A stretch of DNA of 41,268 nt from contig CBFHSD010000019.1 of assembly GCA_965658375.1 (NCBI GenBank), positions 1 through 41,268 of the forward strand. Direction: 5' to 3'. Shown piece by piece: positions 15,948 to 24,932 of this stretch. Every line of letters begins with the position of its first letter. Position 1 is the stretch's first letter. The notes beneath the pieces are model-generated. The model saw only the letters and a program-made list of their open reading frames with translations, had not been told where the DNA came from and did no database searches. The translations under genes and the position numbers were made by a program. This DNA is from CBFHSD01 sp965658375. GTDB lineage: Bacteria > Bacteroidota > Bacteroidia > Flavobacteriales_G > Salibacteraceae.

Positions 15948-16225
15948 GAAAATAAATTGGTGTAGTAATACGTAAAATACACAATGGTGTAGATGAAAGT
16001 CACCAGCATAATTCCTCTTCCTGTTTGATTGTGTTTCTTTTTTAGCAGCACATAACGCATGATTAAGGCATTGAGCCCAACAAGAAGTAGGAGGTAGTTC
16101 TCTTGAAGCGAACCTCCTAAAGCACCACCAAGCGACTCAATAAAAATTTGGAATACGGCATAGCCAACAAGTGGAACGCCCGCACCCACAATAAGGCCTT
16201 GAATAAAACTATCGTTCTTAAACAT
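15944..16225 (-). CDS. Small membrane protein between surE and lpxB
   Basis: This is a 93-residue hydrophobic protein with about three transmembrane segments (roughly 8-30, 43-60 and 72-90). I do not recognise a characterised family. It overlaps surE by eight bases and lpxB by four, so it is certainly translated as part of this operon if those are. Its location suggests an envelope role, but nothing in the sequence specifies one. Confidence 0.8.
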   Translation of the reverse strand: MFKNDSFIQGLIVGAGVPLVGYAVFQIFIESLGGALGGSLQENYLLLLVGLNALIMRYVLLKKKHNQTGRGIMLVTFIYTIVYFTYYYTNLFS

Positions 16226-16988
16226 CTTGATTGAGCACTTCTAAAGATTTGATGGCATGATGAGCCGTAAGGTCTATTTGAACGGGAACAATAGATACTT
16301 TGTTGCTTTCTAGTGCGAACACATCGGTATCTTTTCCATCATCGTAATTGACGAATTTTCCTGTAAGCCAGAAGTATTCTCTACCATGAGGATCTTTTCT
16401 TTTATCAAACTCTTCTTCCCAGTTGGCATTGGCTTGCCTGCACACTTGTATGCCTTTTATTTCAGACAAAGGGAGTTTTGGGATGTTTACGTTCAAACAA
16501 ACGCCTTGTTGAAGTCCGTTTTCTAGCACATGCGCAATGACTTTTTCAGCAAAGTGTTGAGATGCGCTGAAATCGGCATCTATGCTAAAATCTAAGAGGG
16601 AGAAACCAACAGATGGAATGCCTTCTAAACAACCTTCCACCGCTGCGCTCATGGTACCTGAATAAATTACGTTAATGCTTGCGTTAGATCCATGGTTAAT
16701 GCCAGAAACAATAAGATCTGGTTTGTGATCTAAAATCTCATTTACAGCAAGCTTCACGCAGTCAACTGGGGTTCCAGAAGTACTGTAAATTTCCTTGTTC
16801 TCTGTTTTCTCAATTTGACGTATGTGAAGCGTAGAGTTGATGGTGATGGCATGCCCCATAGCACTTTGAGGTTTATCTGGAGCTACCACTACTACTTTAC
16901 CGAATTTCTCAGCAGCTGATGTAAGGGCTTGGATGCCAGGAGCAAAAACTCCATCATCGTTGCAAACTAATATCAAAGGCTTTTTCAT
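16218..16988 (-). CDS. surE: 5'/3'-nucleotidase SurE
   Basis: This 256-residue protein has the metal-binding motif LVCNDDG (Asp11, Asp12) at its N-terminus and the SurE signature SGINHGSNASINVIYSGTMSAA near 95-115. SurE dephosphorylates nucleoside monophosphates and short polyphosphates, and is linked to stationary-phase survival in other bacteria. It is the first gene of the surE-small protein-lpxB operon. The ATG at 16988 gives a short MKKPLI leader, as in the family. Confidence 0.94.
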   Translation of the reverse strand: MKKPLILVCNDDGVFAPGIQALTSAAEKFGKVVVVAPDKPQSAMGHAITINSTLHIRQIEKTENKEIYSTSGTPVDCVKLAVNEILDHKPDLIVSGINHGSNASINVIYSGTMSAAVEGCLEGIPSVGFSLLDFSIDADFSASQHFAEKVIAHVLENGLQQGVCLNVNIPKLPLSEIKGIQVCRQANANWEEEFDKRKDPHGREYFWLTGKFVNYDDGKDTDVFALESNKVSIVPVQIDLTAHHAIKSLEVLNQDV

Positions 16989-17011
16989 CTATGGCGTACT
17001 ATTTGTTTCAG

Positions 17012-17045
17012 CGAAATTACTTTAAAAGAGTAGGTGCAAAGCAAA
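17012..17045 (-). promoter_or_regulatory. Candidate promoter of the surE-lpxB operon
   Basis: On the minus strand TAATTTCG (17019-17012) is one base off TAnnTTTG. Two TTTG copies lie upstream, at 17045-17042 (22-base spacing) and 17040-17037 (17-base spacing). The leader to the surE ATG would be about 20 bases. Confidence 0.4.
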
Positions 17046-17146
17046 TCACTTTTATAACTTTCAAGCAAGCTTAACCTTGTTTAACATTTAACATTGTGAA
17101 ATGATGTTGACTTTTACACCCTCTCTAAAACCAATAATAAACGTTT

Positions 17147-18760
17147 ATGAAATTTAAAATAGCAGTGGCGCTGTGCGCTCTTCTTCAATCGGTATCATTT
17201 GCATCCGAACCCATTAAGACTTCCTCATCTATCAAACATGTCACACTTTACGTTCAAGGAGCTGAAATTAACAGGTCTTCTTCTGTAGACTTACCCAAAG
17301 GCGAAAGCGAAGTGCATTTTATTGGATTAACCAATTCCATTGACCCCAACACCATTCAAATAGGAGGTAAAGGAGATTTTACCATTATGGGGGTGAGCCA
17401 TTACTTAGATTATTTGAATGCAGCTCCGAAGAGTAAACTTCAGTTGACTTATGAAGATTCTGTGGTCTACTTAAATGAGAAGATTCAAAAAGAGCAAGAA
17501 TACAGAAGTGTTCTACAAAGCGAGAAAGCCTTGGTCATGGCCAATCAACAAATGAAGGGTACCAACAGCACTCTCACTGCTGAAGAGTTGGAGTCTATGG
17601 CCAACTTTTTCCGTACACGGTTGACAGAGCTTAGCGAAAAATTATTTCAAAGCAATAAGCAAGAACGGGCTTACGTAGCAGAACGTACTCGTATACAGCA
17701 ACAATTAAATGGCATACAGGTAAAGCGAAATACTTCTACAGGAGTGGTTGTGGTTACTGTGAAAGCAGAAAAAACAACGAAGGCCAACTTTGATTTGAGC
17801 TTTATTTCTAGAAATGCTGGATGGATACCTAGCTACGAAGTAAGAGGTGGCGAAGTAGATGCTGCTGTTAACCTTACTTACAATGCCAATGTGCAGCAAT
17901 CAACAGGAATAGATTGGAAAGACGTGAAACTTACGCTAAGTACAGGCCACCCTTTGGTAAACAATACCAAACCTATCTTAAATCCTTGGGTCTTGAATTT
18001 TATTCAGTCTTATGATAAGCTAAGCTCTTACGATTACAGTTACATGAATTCACGTGCTGTTGAAGATATTGAACTTAATGAAGTTCCAGGAGTAAGCAAT
18101 GCTGATAAAAGAAAAGCAAAAGAAGTTTCTTCCTTTACCACGATGGTAGAAAACCAGTTGACCGTTGATTTTGAAATTAACGAATTGTACACGATTCCTT
18201 CTAGCAACCAAAGAAAATTGGTACAAGTGCAAAAGATGGAATTACCTGCGATGTATGAGCATACAGCTATTCCTAAACTAGATAAAGAAGCGTTTTTATT
18301 GGCGAGAGTAACAGGTTGGGATGAATTTAACCTTATGCCTGGATCTGCCAATTTGTATTTTCAAGGGACTTACATCGGGCAATCGTACATAGATCCACTT
18401 ACAACTTTCGATACGTTAAACATCTCTATGGGGCGTGATCGCCAAATAGTGTTGTCTAGAGAACGCATTACAGAAATGTGTGAGACAAGCACCTTTGGAG
18501 GGTCAAAAAAAGAAACTATGGCGATTAAGCTAAAGGTTAGAAATACGAAGAATTCAAGCGTTCAGCTTCATTTGAAGGATCAAATCCCCATTAGTAGAAA
18601 CAATGACATTACTATCAAGCTTATTAGTAAGAGTAAAGCCGCATACGATGAAGAGAAGGGCTTTTTAGATTGGGACCTCACATTGGAACCGGGAGAAACA
18701 CAAGAGCTCATCATCAAGTATGAAGTCAAGTTCCCGAAAGACAAAAAGATAAATCTTTAA
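17147..18760 (+). CDS. MuiA-family protein (DUF4140/DUF4139), exported
   Basis: This 537-residue protein has a signal peptide (about 1-19, VSFAS). An N-terminal DUF4140 region (about 30-125, with VTLYVQGAEINR), a central helical coiled-coil stretch (about 105-190) and a long beta-rich DUF4139 region follow (SYEVRG... to the C-terminus, ending in LDWDLTLEPGETQELIIKY). This is the build of the mucoidy inhibitor MuiA family. The biochemical role is unknown to me. It is a single-gene unit divergent from surE and closed by a terminator. Confidence 0.85.
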   Translation: MKFKIAVALCALLQSVSFASEPIKTSSSIKHVTLYVQGAEINRSSSVDLPKGESEVHFIGLTNSIDPNTIQIGGKGDFTIMGVSHYLDYLNAAPKSKLQLTYEDSVVYLNEKIQKEQEYRSVLQSEKALVMANQQMKGTNSTLTAEELESMANFFRTRLTELSEKLFQSNKQERAYVAERTRIQQQLNGIQVKRNTSTGVVVVTVKAEKTTKANFDLSFISRNAGWIPSYEVRGGEVDAAVNLTYNANVQQSTGIDWKDVKLTLSTGHPLVNNTKPILNPWVLNFIQSYDKLSSYDYSYMNSRAVEDIELNEVPGVSNADKRKAKEVSSFTTMVENQLTVDFEINELYTIPSSNQRKLVQVQKMELPAMYEHTAIPKLDKEAFLLARVTGWDEFNLMPGSANLYFQGTYIGQSYIDPLTTFDTLNISMGRDRQIVLSRERITEMCETSTFGGSKKETMAIKLKVRNTKNSSVQLHLKDQIPISRNNDITIKLISKSKAAYDEEKGFLDWDLTLEPGETQELIIKYEVKFPKDKKINL

Positions 18761-18798
18761 AACAAAAAAGGGATGCCTTAGCATCCCTTTTTTGTTTT
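18759..18798. terminator. Bidirectional intrinsic terminator
   Basis: A perfect 18-bp stem AAAACAAAAAAGGGATGC / GCATCCCTTTTTTGTTTT encloses the loop CTTA. It lies between the convergent MuiA and PorP-family genes, with T-runs in both directions. Confidence 0.92.
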
Positions 18799-18813
18799 CT
18801 GTACTTCTATAGC

Positions 18814-19848
18814 TTACATGAAGCTAGTGAATGTTTTCTTGCCTTTGTTTCTAGAACCCTTCTTGTAGCCAGCTCGGTAAGCTAATCTAAATTCTGGGCC
18901 ACCCATTCCGCCATTGATGCGGGTAATGTCACCAATGTTTACATCAAAAGAAACTCCTAAGTCAAAACCACCTTTTTGAATTCTCAATGTTGGTATCAAT
19001 GCATCATCCCAACGGTGGTACACGCCCAACGATAAGCTAGACTCTGTAAGGTAACCTGTATGTGTTGTTGCTCCTCCTAACATAAACTTCAAGTCCATAC
19101 CATAGGTAATGGTGGTGATGGAGCTTTGTGTTTGCCAAATGACATTAGGGAAGAAATACACATCTTTTTTCTTATTGCCAATCAAAACTCCTCCACTCAC
19201 TACGTGAAGCCTGGAGATGATATCGTCACTACCTAAGAAATTCACAGAGGGCTCACTGGCATGATACATCGAGTATCCGGCAAAAGCTTTTGCGCCTGAA
19301 CGAGAATGTCTGTAAAAGTTGATCCCGGCTCCAAAGTCTAAATAGTTTGAAGATTCATTGGTAAATACCTCAGCTGTTCCTATTGTTGGATCAAAACCAA
19401 CAGTGGTCCAAGTGTCAGCCCAGTTTAATCCTGCCGTAGAAAGGCTTTTTTGGGAATATCCTGCTTGGAATCCAACAGAAATCCAATTGTATTGATCCAT
19501 TGGGCGTACATAGCTAAAAGCAAGATTCGCATTCAATTGTTGAAAAGCAGATTGACCCGCTTGATCGCTTTCTACATTAATTCCCATTCCAATAAAGTCA
19601 TCACTACCAAATGGATCGTGTACTAATGGAAAATCTGCGTTCACAGCCATGGTTTGGTAAGAAATATTTGATATTCCTTCCCATTGTCTTCTAAAAGTAC
19701 CTGTTCCTCTCAATGTTCCATTGAACATACCCGCATTCGCAGGGTTGTAAGAAACAGGGTTGTGAATACGTTGTGAGTATACCGGATCATTTTGCGCATA
19801 AGACGCTGAACCCAACAAAACACAAACAATTAGAAGTATTTTTTTCAT
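18814..19848 (-). CDS. PorP/SprF-family type IX secretion membrane protein
   Basis: This 344-residue protein begins MKKILLIVCVLLGSASYAQ, a clear signal peptide. The family opening QNDPVYSQRIHNPVSYNPANAGMFNG follows, then a beta-barrel-like outer membrane body. PorP/SprF proteins act with the type IX secretion system, and SprF-like members are needed to secrete or anchor specific cargo with type B C-terminal domains. The longer frame to 19872 overlaps the upstream stop. ATG 19848 follows AAGGAT and starts the signal peptide directly, so I use it. It lies 20 bases after the cargo gene, and co-expression is very likely. Confidence 0.9.
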   Translation of the reverse strand: MKKILLIVCVLLGSASYAQNDPVYSQRIHNPVSYNPANAGMFNGTLRGTGTFRRQWEGISNISYQTMAVNADFPLVHDPFGSDDFIGMGINVESDQAGQSAFQQLNANLAFSYVRPMDQYNWISVGFQAGYSQKSLSTAGLNWADTWTTVGFDPTIGTAEVFTNESSNYLDFGAGINFYRHSRSGAKAFAGYSMYHASEPSVNFLGSDDIISRLHVVSGGVLIGNKKKDVYFFPNVIWQTQSSITTITYGMDLKFMLGGATTHTGYLTESSLSLGVYHRWDDALIPTLRIQKGGFDLGVSFDVNIGDITRINGGMGGPEFRLAYRAGYKKGSRNKGKKTFTSFM

Positions 19849-19868
19849 AAATCCTTGCTCTTTCAACA

Positions 19869-22103
19869 TCATCTCACCAATGTTACATCTCCTTGCAGTA
19901 ATTCTTGATATCCGTTGAGGTAGGTGACTTTGGCTAAATACACATAAACCCCAGGTTCAGCGAAATCTCCATCATACCTTCCATCCCAACCTAAGTCTTG
20001 ACTTCTAGATTCAAAAACTTGAACTCCCCAACGATCAAAAATGACAAATTCAACTTCAGAAATTCCATTTCCAAGAACCTGTAATTCATCATTCAAACCA
20101 TCTCCGTTTGGAGAGAATATATCAGGAACTCCAGAATAGTATTCTTTTCTAACAAGCACAAGAACAGAATCTGTTGATGCGCAGCCATGATCGTTGATGT
20201 TGGTTACATAATACCATGTGTTTTCTTTCGGGCTAACTGTCACTTCTCTACAAAATTGACAACTCAATTCGTAATCGGGTGTCCATTGGAAAAGAGGTGA
20301 AGTTCCGAAAGCAGATAAATCAACAGATTCACCAATATAAACACTGGTGTCATTGCTCGCTAAAACTCTAGGATAAGGTGATACAGAAATAATGTCTTCA
20401 GCATAAATATCCGCGCCATAGTCGTTTGTTGCAACCAGCTGTACTGTAAAGAAGCCAGTGTCTGAGTAGCAAACAATCGGGTTGTCAACATTAATAAATT
20501 CCTGATAAGTAGCATCCGCTCCGCTAAAGGTCCAGGCAAAAGAGTCTGCTCTAAGCGTTCTGTTATAGAACTGAATACAAGTCCCTTGGCAAATGCTATC
20601 CTGTTCAACTGTGAAGTTTACTGTAGGTGCCAAACAAGAATCTACCGTAATGTAGTTTTGTTGCAATAAGGTGTCTGAACCATTCGGGTTGGTAGCAACC
20701 AAAGTAACCGCGTAAGTCCCGGGCACATTATAACAAATGTTCTGAGGGTTTTGCTGGGTAGATGAAGCGGAATCTGCTCCATCGAATAACCACAACCAAT
20801 TGGAACCACCAGCGCCCATATTTTGACTTTGGTCTACAAAGAAGATGCATTCTCCAGGGCAAATCGTGGTTGCGCTTGCTTGAAAATCTGCAATTGGAAC
20901 TGGGCAATTGATTACAGTAATGTAATTGCTAAGCGTATCGTAATAGGTTCCGTTTCCATCGGTTACTTGGTAATACACATCGTAGTTTCCAGTAAGATTG
21001 TACGAAACAAGAGGGTTCAAAGCTGTTGAAGTAGCAGGGGTTCCACCTGGAAATGCCCATTGAACTCCCGTAACAGGAGAAGAGCCCGGTGTAGTTGCAT
21101 CCGTAAATTGAACATTATCTCCAGAACAGACCGTTGTTGGCGTTCCAGAAATGTTGATGTTAGGGGAAGTACATGGATCAACCACCAAGTTGAAGAATAA
21201 GGTGTCAACAGTGTTGCCATCCGTTACTGCCAAGTAGCAGTTGAAAGTGCTTTGCACACCTGGGTTAATGGCTGTAAAATTCACTGTAGAACCGAAAAGC
21301 GTTTGAGGTCCGTTGTTCGCTCCATCAAACCACCATGCATATACTGTAACAGCAGGATTTGAATTATCTGCGACAAAAGAAATATTATCAGCAGCACAAA
21401 CAGGACTAGGTATTGGAGTAGGGCTTAAGATGCTTGCAGTAACTGCTGTTGATGGAGCAGTAATGCTAATGTCGTCAATAGAGAAAGAAGGCGATGAGCT
21501 TGTTGTTACCACATTGCTTTTAAAACCTAGAATAACATTGGTCATGTTGTCTAGCACCGAGCCAGAGTAAGTAGTTTGTGTCCAAGTGGTTGATACCCCG
21601 TTAATGGCTTGCGAAAAATCAGCCGGAGCAAGTAAGGTCCACGTTCCAGCAGCGCCATCTTTTGCATATACCTCTGCACTGCCGGCTCCCGAAGCATTCA
21701 AGAACCAAAAGTCCATAGTAACACCAGTAAGTCCTGTGGTATTTGCCCCAGTTGTAATGCTAGAGAAAATAGCTTCGGTTCCCGCTATGGAAACCACATC
21801 ATTGTAAGCGTTTTGATTGACTAGGGTAGATCTGCCACTTACATGTAAGTAATTGGAGTTTGGACTACCCGTTATACCTGCTGGTTGATTTGGTGTGTTC
21901 GGAATGGGGTTGGTACCCGTATAAACATTGTTGATGAGCCACATGTTAAAACCTAAAGATCCAATACTGGATTGATCGATTGTATTTGTGTCAACAGTTG
22001 CATATGGATTAGCTCCATTAAAATTTTCCGACCAGAGCTGTGCATTTGATGTATATATCAAAAGAACAGCGAAAAGTGTGAATAAAAAGCTGTGTTTCAG
22101 CAT
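19869..22103 (-). CDS. Large PKD-repeat surface protein with type B T9SS C-terminal domain
   Basis: This 744-residue secreted protein has a signal peptide (1-21). An N-terminal MAM/choice-of-anchor-like sandwich follows (about 24-215, opening WSENFNGANPY). Four Ig/PKD-type repeats lie at about 220-310, 312-395, 396-485 and 490-570; the last three share CxGxxIxF and DTG/NxT..Y.V.L motifs. The gliding-motility-associated sorting domain occupies about 655-744 (VPDIFSPNGDGLNDE, FDRWGVQVFES, GVYVYLAKV). It should cross the outer membrane through the type IX system and remain on, or be shed from, the surface. Function is likely adhesion or matrix, but this is not shown by sequence. The PorP/SprF gene directly downstream is its probable dedicated partner. 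Confidence 0.92.
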   Translation of the reverse strand: MLKHSFLFTLFAVLLIYTSNAQLWSENFNGANPYATVDTNTIDQSSIGSLGFNMWLINNVYTGTNPIPNTPNQPAGITGSPNSNYLHVSGRSTLVNQNAYNDVVSIAGTEAIFSSITTGANTTGLTGVTMDFWFLNASGAGSAEVYAKDGAAGTWTLLAPADFSQAINGVSTTWTQTTYSGSVLDNMTNVILGFKSNVVTTSSSPSFSIDDISITAPSTAVTASILSPTPIPSPVCAADNISFVADNSNPAVTVYAWWFDGANNGPQTLFGSTVNFTAINPGVQSTFNCYLAVTDGNTVDTLFFNLVVDPCTSPNINISGTPTTVCSGDNVQFTDATTPGSSPVTGVQWAFPGGTPATSTALNPLVSYNLTGNYDVYYQVTDGNGTYYDTLSNYITVINCPVPIADFQASATTICPGECIFFVDQSQNMGAGGSNWLWLFDGADSASSTQQNPQNICYNVPGTYAVTLVATNPNGSDTLLQQNYITVDSCLAPTVNFTVEQDSICQGTCIQFYNRTLRADSFAWTFSGADATYQEFINVDNPIVCYSDTGFFTVQLVATNDYGADIYAEDIISVSPYPRVLASNDTSVYIGESVDLSAFGTSPLFQWTPDYELSCQFCREVTVSPKENTWYYVTNINDHGCASTDSVLVLVRKEYYSGVPDIFSPNGDGLNDELQVLGNGISEVEFVIFDRWGVQVFESRSQDLGWDGRYDGDFAEPGVYVYLAKVTYLNGYQELLQGDVTLVR

Positions 22104-22188
22104 ACTTATCGGGCGTTTCTACTTGTTTGAGACCGGGCAAAATAACTTCAATATTTAAAATAACCAAATGTTTAGACGTTTATTCAGT

Positions 22189-23217
22189 TCAGAGGTTTGC
22201 TAAAAATTGAAGGGTATTTACTCCATCGGCATAATCATTAAGCTTAGGGGACTGAAGTTCCCCAAAAGCAAGGTGCTCATTGGAGTTAGATACAATTCCT
22301 TGAATGTTACTGCTTTGACTTTCTAGTAAGATGTCCAAATCAGCTTGATCTTCATATTCTTGGTAGTGCAGAACGCCAATGGGAGAAGCCAAATGTTCAC
22401 CCTTTTTAAGCAGCAAAAAATTGTTGTCTAACATATGTTCTCTGGTCATTAAATAGATGGCCCTGTTGTAGGTGTAATTGTTATTGTATTTGTGATGATC
22501 TATGATGTCTCCAAATTCAACAATGGTTTCGAAGAATGTATTGAACGAATAGTTAGCAGGTACGTATAGCTTGCTAACGTTTCTACAACCCAATCCGTAA
22601 TAAGAAAAGATATCTTTCCCCAATTCCAGCAAATCTGATTTGCTTTCATTGCCATCTAAAACCGCAACAGAATTTCTGTTTTTACGGATGATGTTTGGAT
22701 ACTTGCCAAAGTAACTCTCAAAGTACATGGCACTATTGTTACTGCCTGTAGCAATTATGGCATCTATACTTTTAAGCGGAGCTTCGCTTAATTCAATCAC
22801 TTGCTCAAACCGGGGGTCAATTTTTATGAGTTCTTGAGAGATGTAGTTAGGAAGAACGCGGTCTTTGGAAGAGATTTTTCCCCGAACGGAGTTTCCGCTA
22901 ACAAGAATGGAGAGCATATCGTGAAAACCTACCAATGGAATATTTCCCGCCATTATTAAACCGATGGTTTTGTTACCTGTATGGAAATCATAGGGTGCAA
23001 TCCAGCTCAATAAATGCTCTTGGTAAAGCCATGGTCTAATTTCTGCAATGGCTTCACGTATACTTTTTTCCGTGAACCAAGCGTTCTCGTTTTTAGCCAT
23101 GCGCAAAACCTGTTGAATAGCTTCAGATGAAAAGTCTTCATCAATCACTTGCTGCAAGTGCTTGCCTAGAGCATTGAATGCAGCTATTCTATTTTTTATG
23201 GGAAAAGTACTGGACAT
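22189..23217 (-). CDS. LuxC-like acyl-CoA reductase
   Basis: This is a 342-residue protein of the LuxC/acyl-CoA reductase family within the aldehyde dehydrogenase fold. The conserved nucleophile is expected at Cys211 in YYGLGCRNVSK, and IIATGSNNSA and AGNIPLVGFHD are typical nucleotide- and substrate-site segments. It would reduce fatty acyl-CoA to the aldehyde with NAD(P)H. No luxAB-type luciferase genes are present, so bioluminescence is not indicated. A TTG-initiated frame reaches 23256, but ATG at 23217 (MSSTFPIKNR) gives a more usual N-terminus. The gene diverges from the exported protein gene at 23276. Confidence 0.86.
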   Translation of the reverse strand: MSSTFPIKNRIAAFNALGKHLQQVIDEDFSSEAIQQVLRMAKNENAWFTEKSIREAIAEIRPWLYQEHLLSWIAPYDFHTGNKTIGLIMAGNIPLVGFHDMLSILVSGNSVRGKISSKDRVLPNYISQELIKIDPRFEQVIELSEAPLKSIDAIIATGSNNSAMYFESYFGKYPNIIRKNRNSVAVLDGNESKSDLLELGKDIFSYYGLGCRNVSKLYVPANYSFNTFFETIVEFGDIIDHHKYNNNYTYNRAIYLMTREHMLDNNFLLLKKGEHLASPIGVLHYQEYEDQADLDILLESQSSNIQGIVSNSNEHLAFGELQSPKLNDYADGVNTLQFLANL

Positions 23218-23275
23218 GCGTAGTAAATTTGTAATGAATAAAGAATTGCAAAGCAAACTTTTTTAAAGGAGATTC

Positions 23276-24142
23276 ATGAGGGTATTTTTGTTTTTTTTAG
23301 TCGTGTTTAGCATTTCATGTGGTGACCTATTCGCTCAAGAAGAACGAGGAGCCTTAGATAGTTTGCACCTCGAAATTGTGCGTTTACGTGCAAACTTAAT
23401 GTCTGCTCAAACCGACTCGACAAGAACCATTGCCAATGATTCTTTACTCAAAATGGTTGAAGTGTTTTTAGATGAAAAAGGGAGCTTCGAGTATCCTTTG
23501 AAAGTGCAGTATTTAGGAGATCTTTATTCTCCAGACGGTGCATTCAGAATGGTGACATGGAACATTCCAGTGAAAAAAGGAGAGTTTGTTTATTTCAATT
23601 TTATCCAAACCAAACCGGGTAAAAACAATTCGGGAAAGGTGGTTGAACTCATCGATGAATCAGAAAAATACGACTCAGGCTTGGAGTATAAACGAATGAA
23701 GTACACTGCTTGGTATGGGGCGCTGTATTACCAAATCATTCCTAAAAAAGTCAAAGGAACCACGGTTTATGCACTTTTGGGTTGGGATGGAAACACCAAG
23801 ATGAGCAATATAAAATTGGTAGAAGCCATGTATTTCGATCAACGCGGCTTCCCAAGATTCGGATATTCTTTTTTTAATGGCGATGGAAGATCCAAGAGAA
23901 GATTGGTTCTTGAACATGCTGAGGATGCTCGCATTGTTTTGAAATATGACGACAAAAGAGATTGGATTGTTTTCCATCGCTTAGAACCCATGCAGCCAGA
24001 GATGGAGGGGATAAAGGCATATTATGTGCCTTCCAATCAATATGATGCCTACGAATGGATAAAGAAAAACTGGGAGTTTAAAGAAGATGTAGACATGAAA
24101 GCACCAAAGAATAAGAAACCTTTTATCAATCCAAATGAATAA
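23276..24142 (+). CDS. Conserved exported protein of unknown function
   Basis: This 288-residue protein has a signal peptide (about 1-20, ending FAQ) and the strongest Shine-Dalgarno sequence seen here, AAAGGAG six bases before the ATG. The body is beta-rich. Motifs such as YALLGWDGN, KRRLVLEHAEDA and DWIVFHRLEP resemble a conserved Bacteroidota family that I know only as hypothetical. It overlaps the downstream glycosidase-like gene by eight bases, so the two are likely made together and act in the periplasm. I do not assign a function. Confidence 0.82.
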   Translation: MRVFLFFLVVFSISCGDLFAQEERGALDSLHLEIVRLRANLMSAQTDSTRTIANDSLLKMVEVFLDEKGSFEYPLKVQYLGDLYSPDGAFRMVTWNIPVKKGEFVYFNFIQTKPGKNNSGKVVELIDESEKYDSGLEYKRMKYTAWYGALYYQIIPKKVKGTTVYALLGWDGNTKMSNIKLVEAMYFDQRGFPRFGYSFFNGDGRSKRRLVLEHAEDARIVLKYDDKRDWIVFHRLEPMQPEMEGIKAYYVPSNQYDAYEWIKKNWEFKEDVDMKAPKNKKPFINPNE

Positions 24143-24845
24143 GGGGTTTTTTGCTTTTATTTTTGCTGTTTTGAATCTGATGGCTCAGAATTCCTTTGCA
24201 CAAGTTGAGATTCATTGCGTGGTTGTTGATCCACTCACAGACAAAATCAAGATGTATTGGAAGAATGATGAAGGGAAGAGATACGGGACTATCGGCCGCT
24301 TAAAATCAGATCTCGAAGAAAAGGGAGAGAAACTGGTTTTCGCAACCAATGGAGGAATGTATTTGAAAGACGGATCGCCTCAAGGGCTATTCATCCAAAA
24401 CCATAAACAAATTATCACCTTGAATAAGAAGCATTCCACCTACGGTAATTTCTATTTACAACCTAACGGAGTGTTCTACCTTACGCCATCGAGAGGTGTT
24501 GTGGTAAGCACTTCCGAATTCAAAAGTGATTCGAGTATATGCTATGCCACGCAATCTGGCCCTATGCTGGTCATCAATGGAGAAATGCATCCTGCATTCA
24601 ATAAAGAATCAAAGAGTACTTATGTTCGAAATGGAGTGGGAGTTCTACCGAATGGATCGCTCATTTTTGCCATTTCATCACAACCGGTCAACTTCTACAC
24701 TTTCGCCCAGTTTTTCATTGAAAAAGGATGCAATAATGCCTTGTACCTCGATGGTTTCGTGTCTCGGATGTATGCTCCATCCATTCACAGGAATGACCTT
24801 GACGGGAATTTCGGGGTACTCATAGGCGCGGAGTCAAAAGACTAG
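24135..24845 (+). CDS. Exported phosphodiester glycosidase-family (NAGPA/DUF2233) protein
   Basis: This 236-residue protein has a signal peptide (about 1-22, NSFAQ). It shows the conserved features of the phosphodiester glycosidase family: ATNGGMYLKDGSPQGL near 70-85, QSGPMLVINGE near 138-148, RNGVGVLPNG and LYLDGFVSRMY near 205. Human NAGPA uncovers mannose-6-phosphate by removing GlcNAc. The bacterial members probably cut sugar phosphodiesters in the envelope, but the substrate is unknown. The gene overlaps the preceding exported protein by eight bases. Confidence 0.85.
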   Translation: MNKGFFAFIFAVLNLMAQNSFAQVEIHCVVVDPLTDKIKMYWKNDEGKRYGTIGRLKSDLEEKGEKLVFATNGGMYLKDGSPQGLFIQNHKQIITLNKKHSTYGNFYLQPNGVFYLTPSRGVVVSTSEFKSDSSICYATQSGPMLVINGEMHPAFNKESKSTYVRNGVGVLPNGSLIFAISSQPVNFYTFAQFFIEKGCNNALYLDGFVSRMYAPSIHRNDLDGNFGVLIGAESKD

Positions 24846-24932
24846 AAGTGCTTTTTAACCGTATGGTAACCTTATTAATCATCTACATTTCATTACTTCG
24901 CGCCCAAGTTTAATTGCTTAAAACAATCATTT

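Noticed and set aside
19869..22103. Plus-strand ORFs inside the PKD protein gene
   Set aside because: They are antisense shadows of a long, well-supported minus-strand gene and have no protein features.
22189..23217. Bioluminescence (lux) operon
   Set aside because: Only a LuxC-like reductase is present; luxA, luxB, luxD and luxE are absent nearby.
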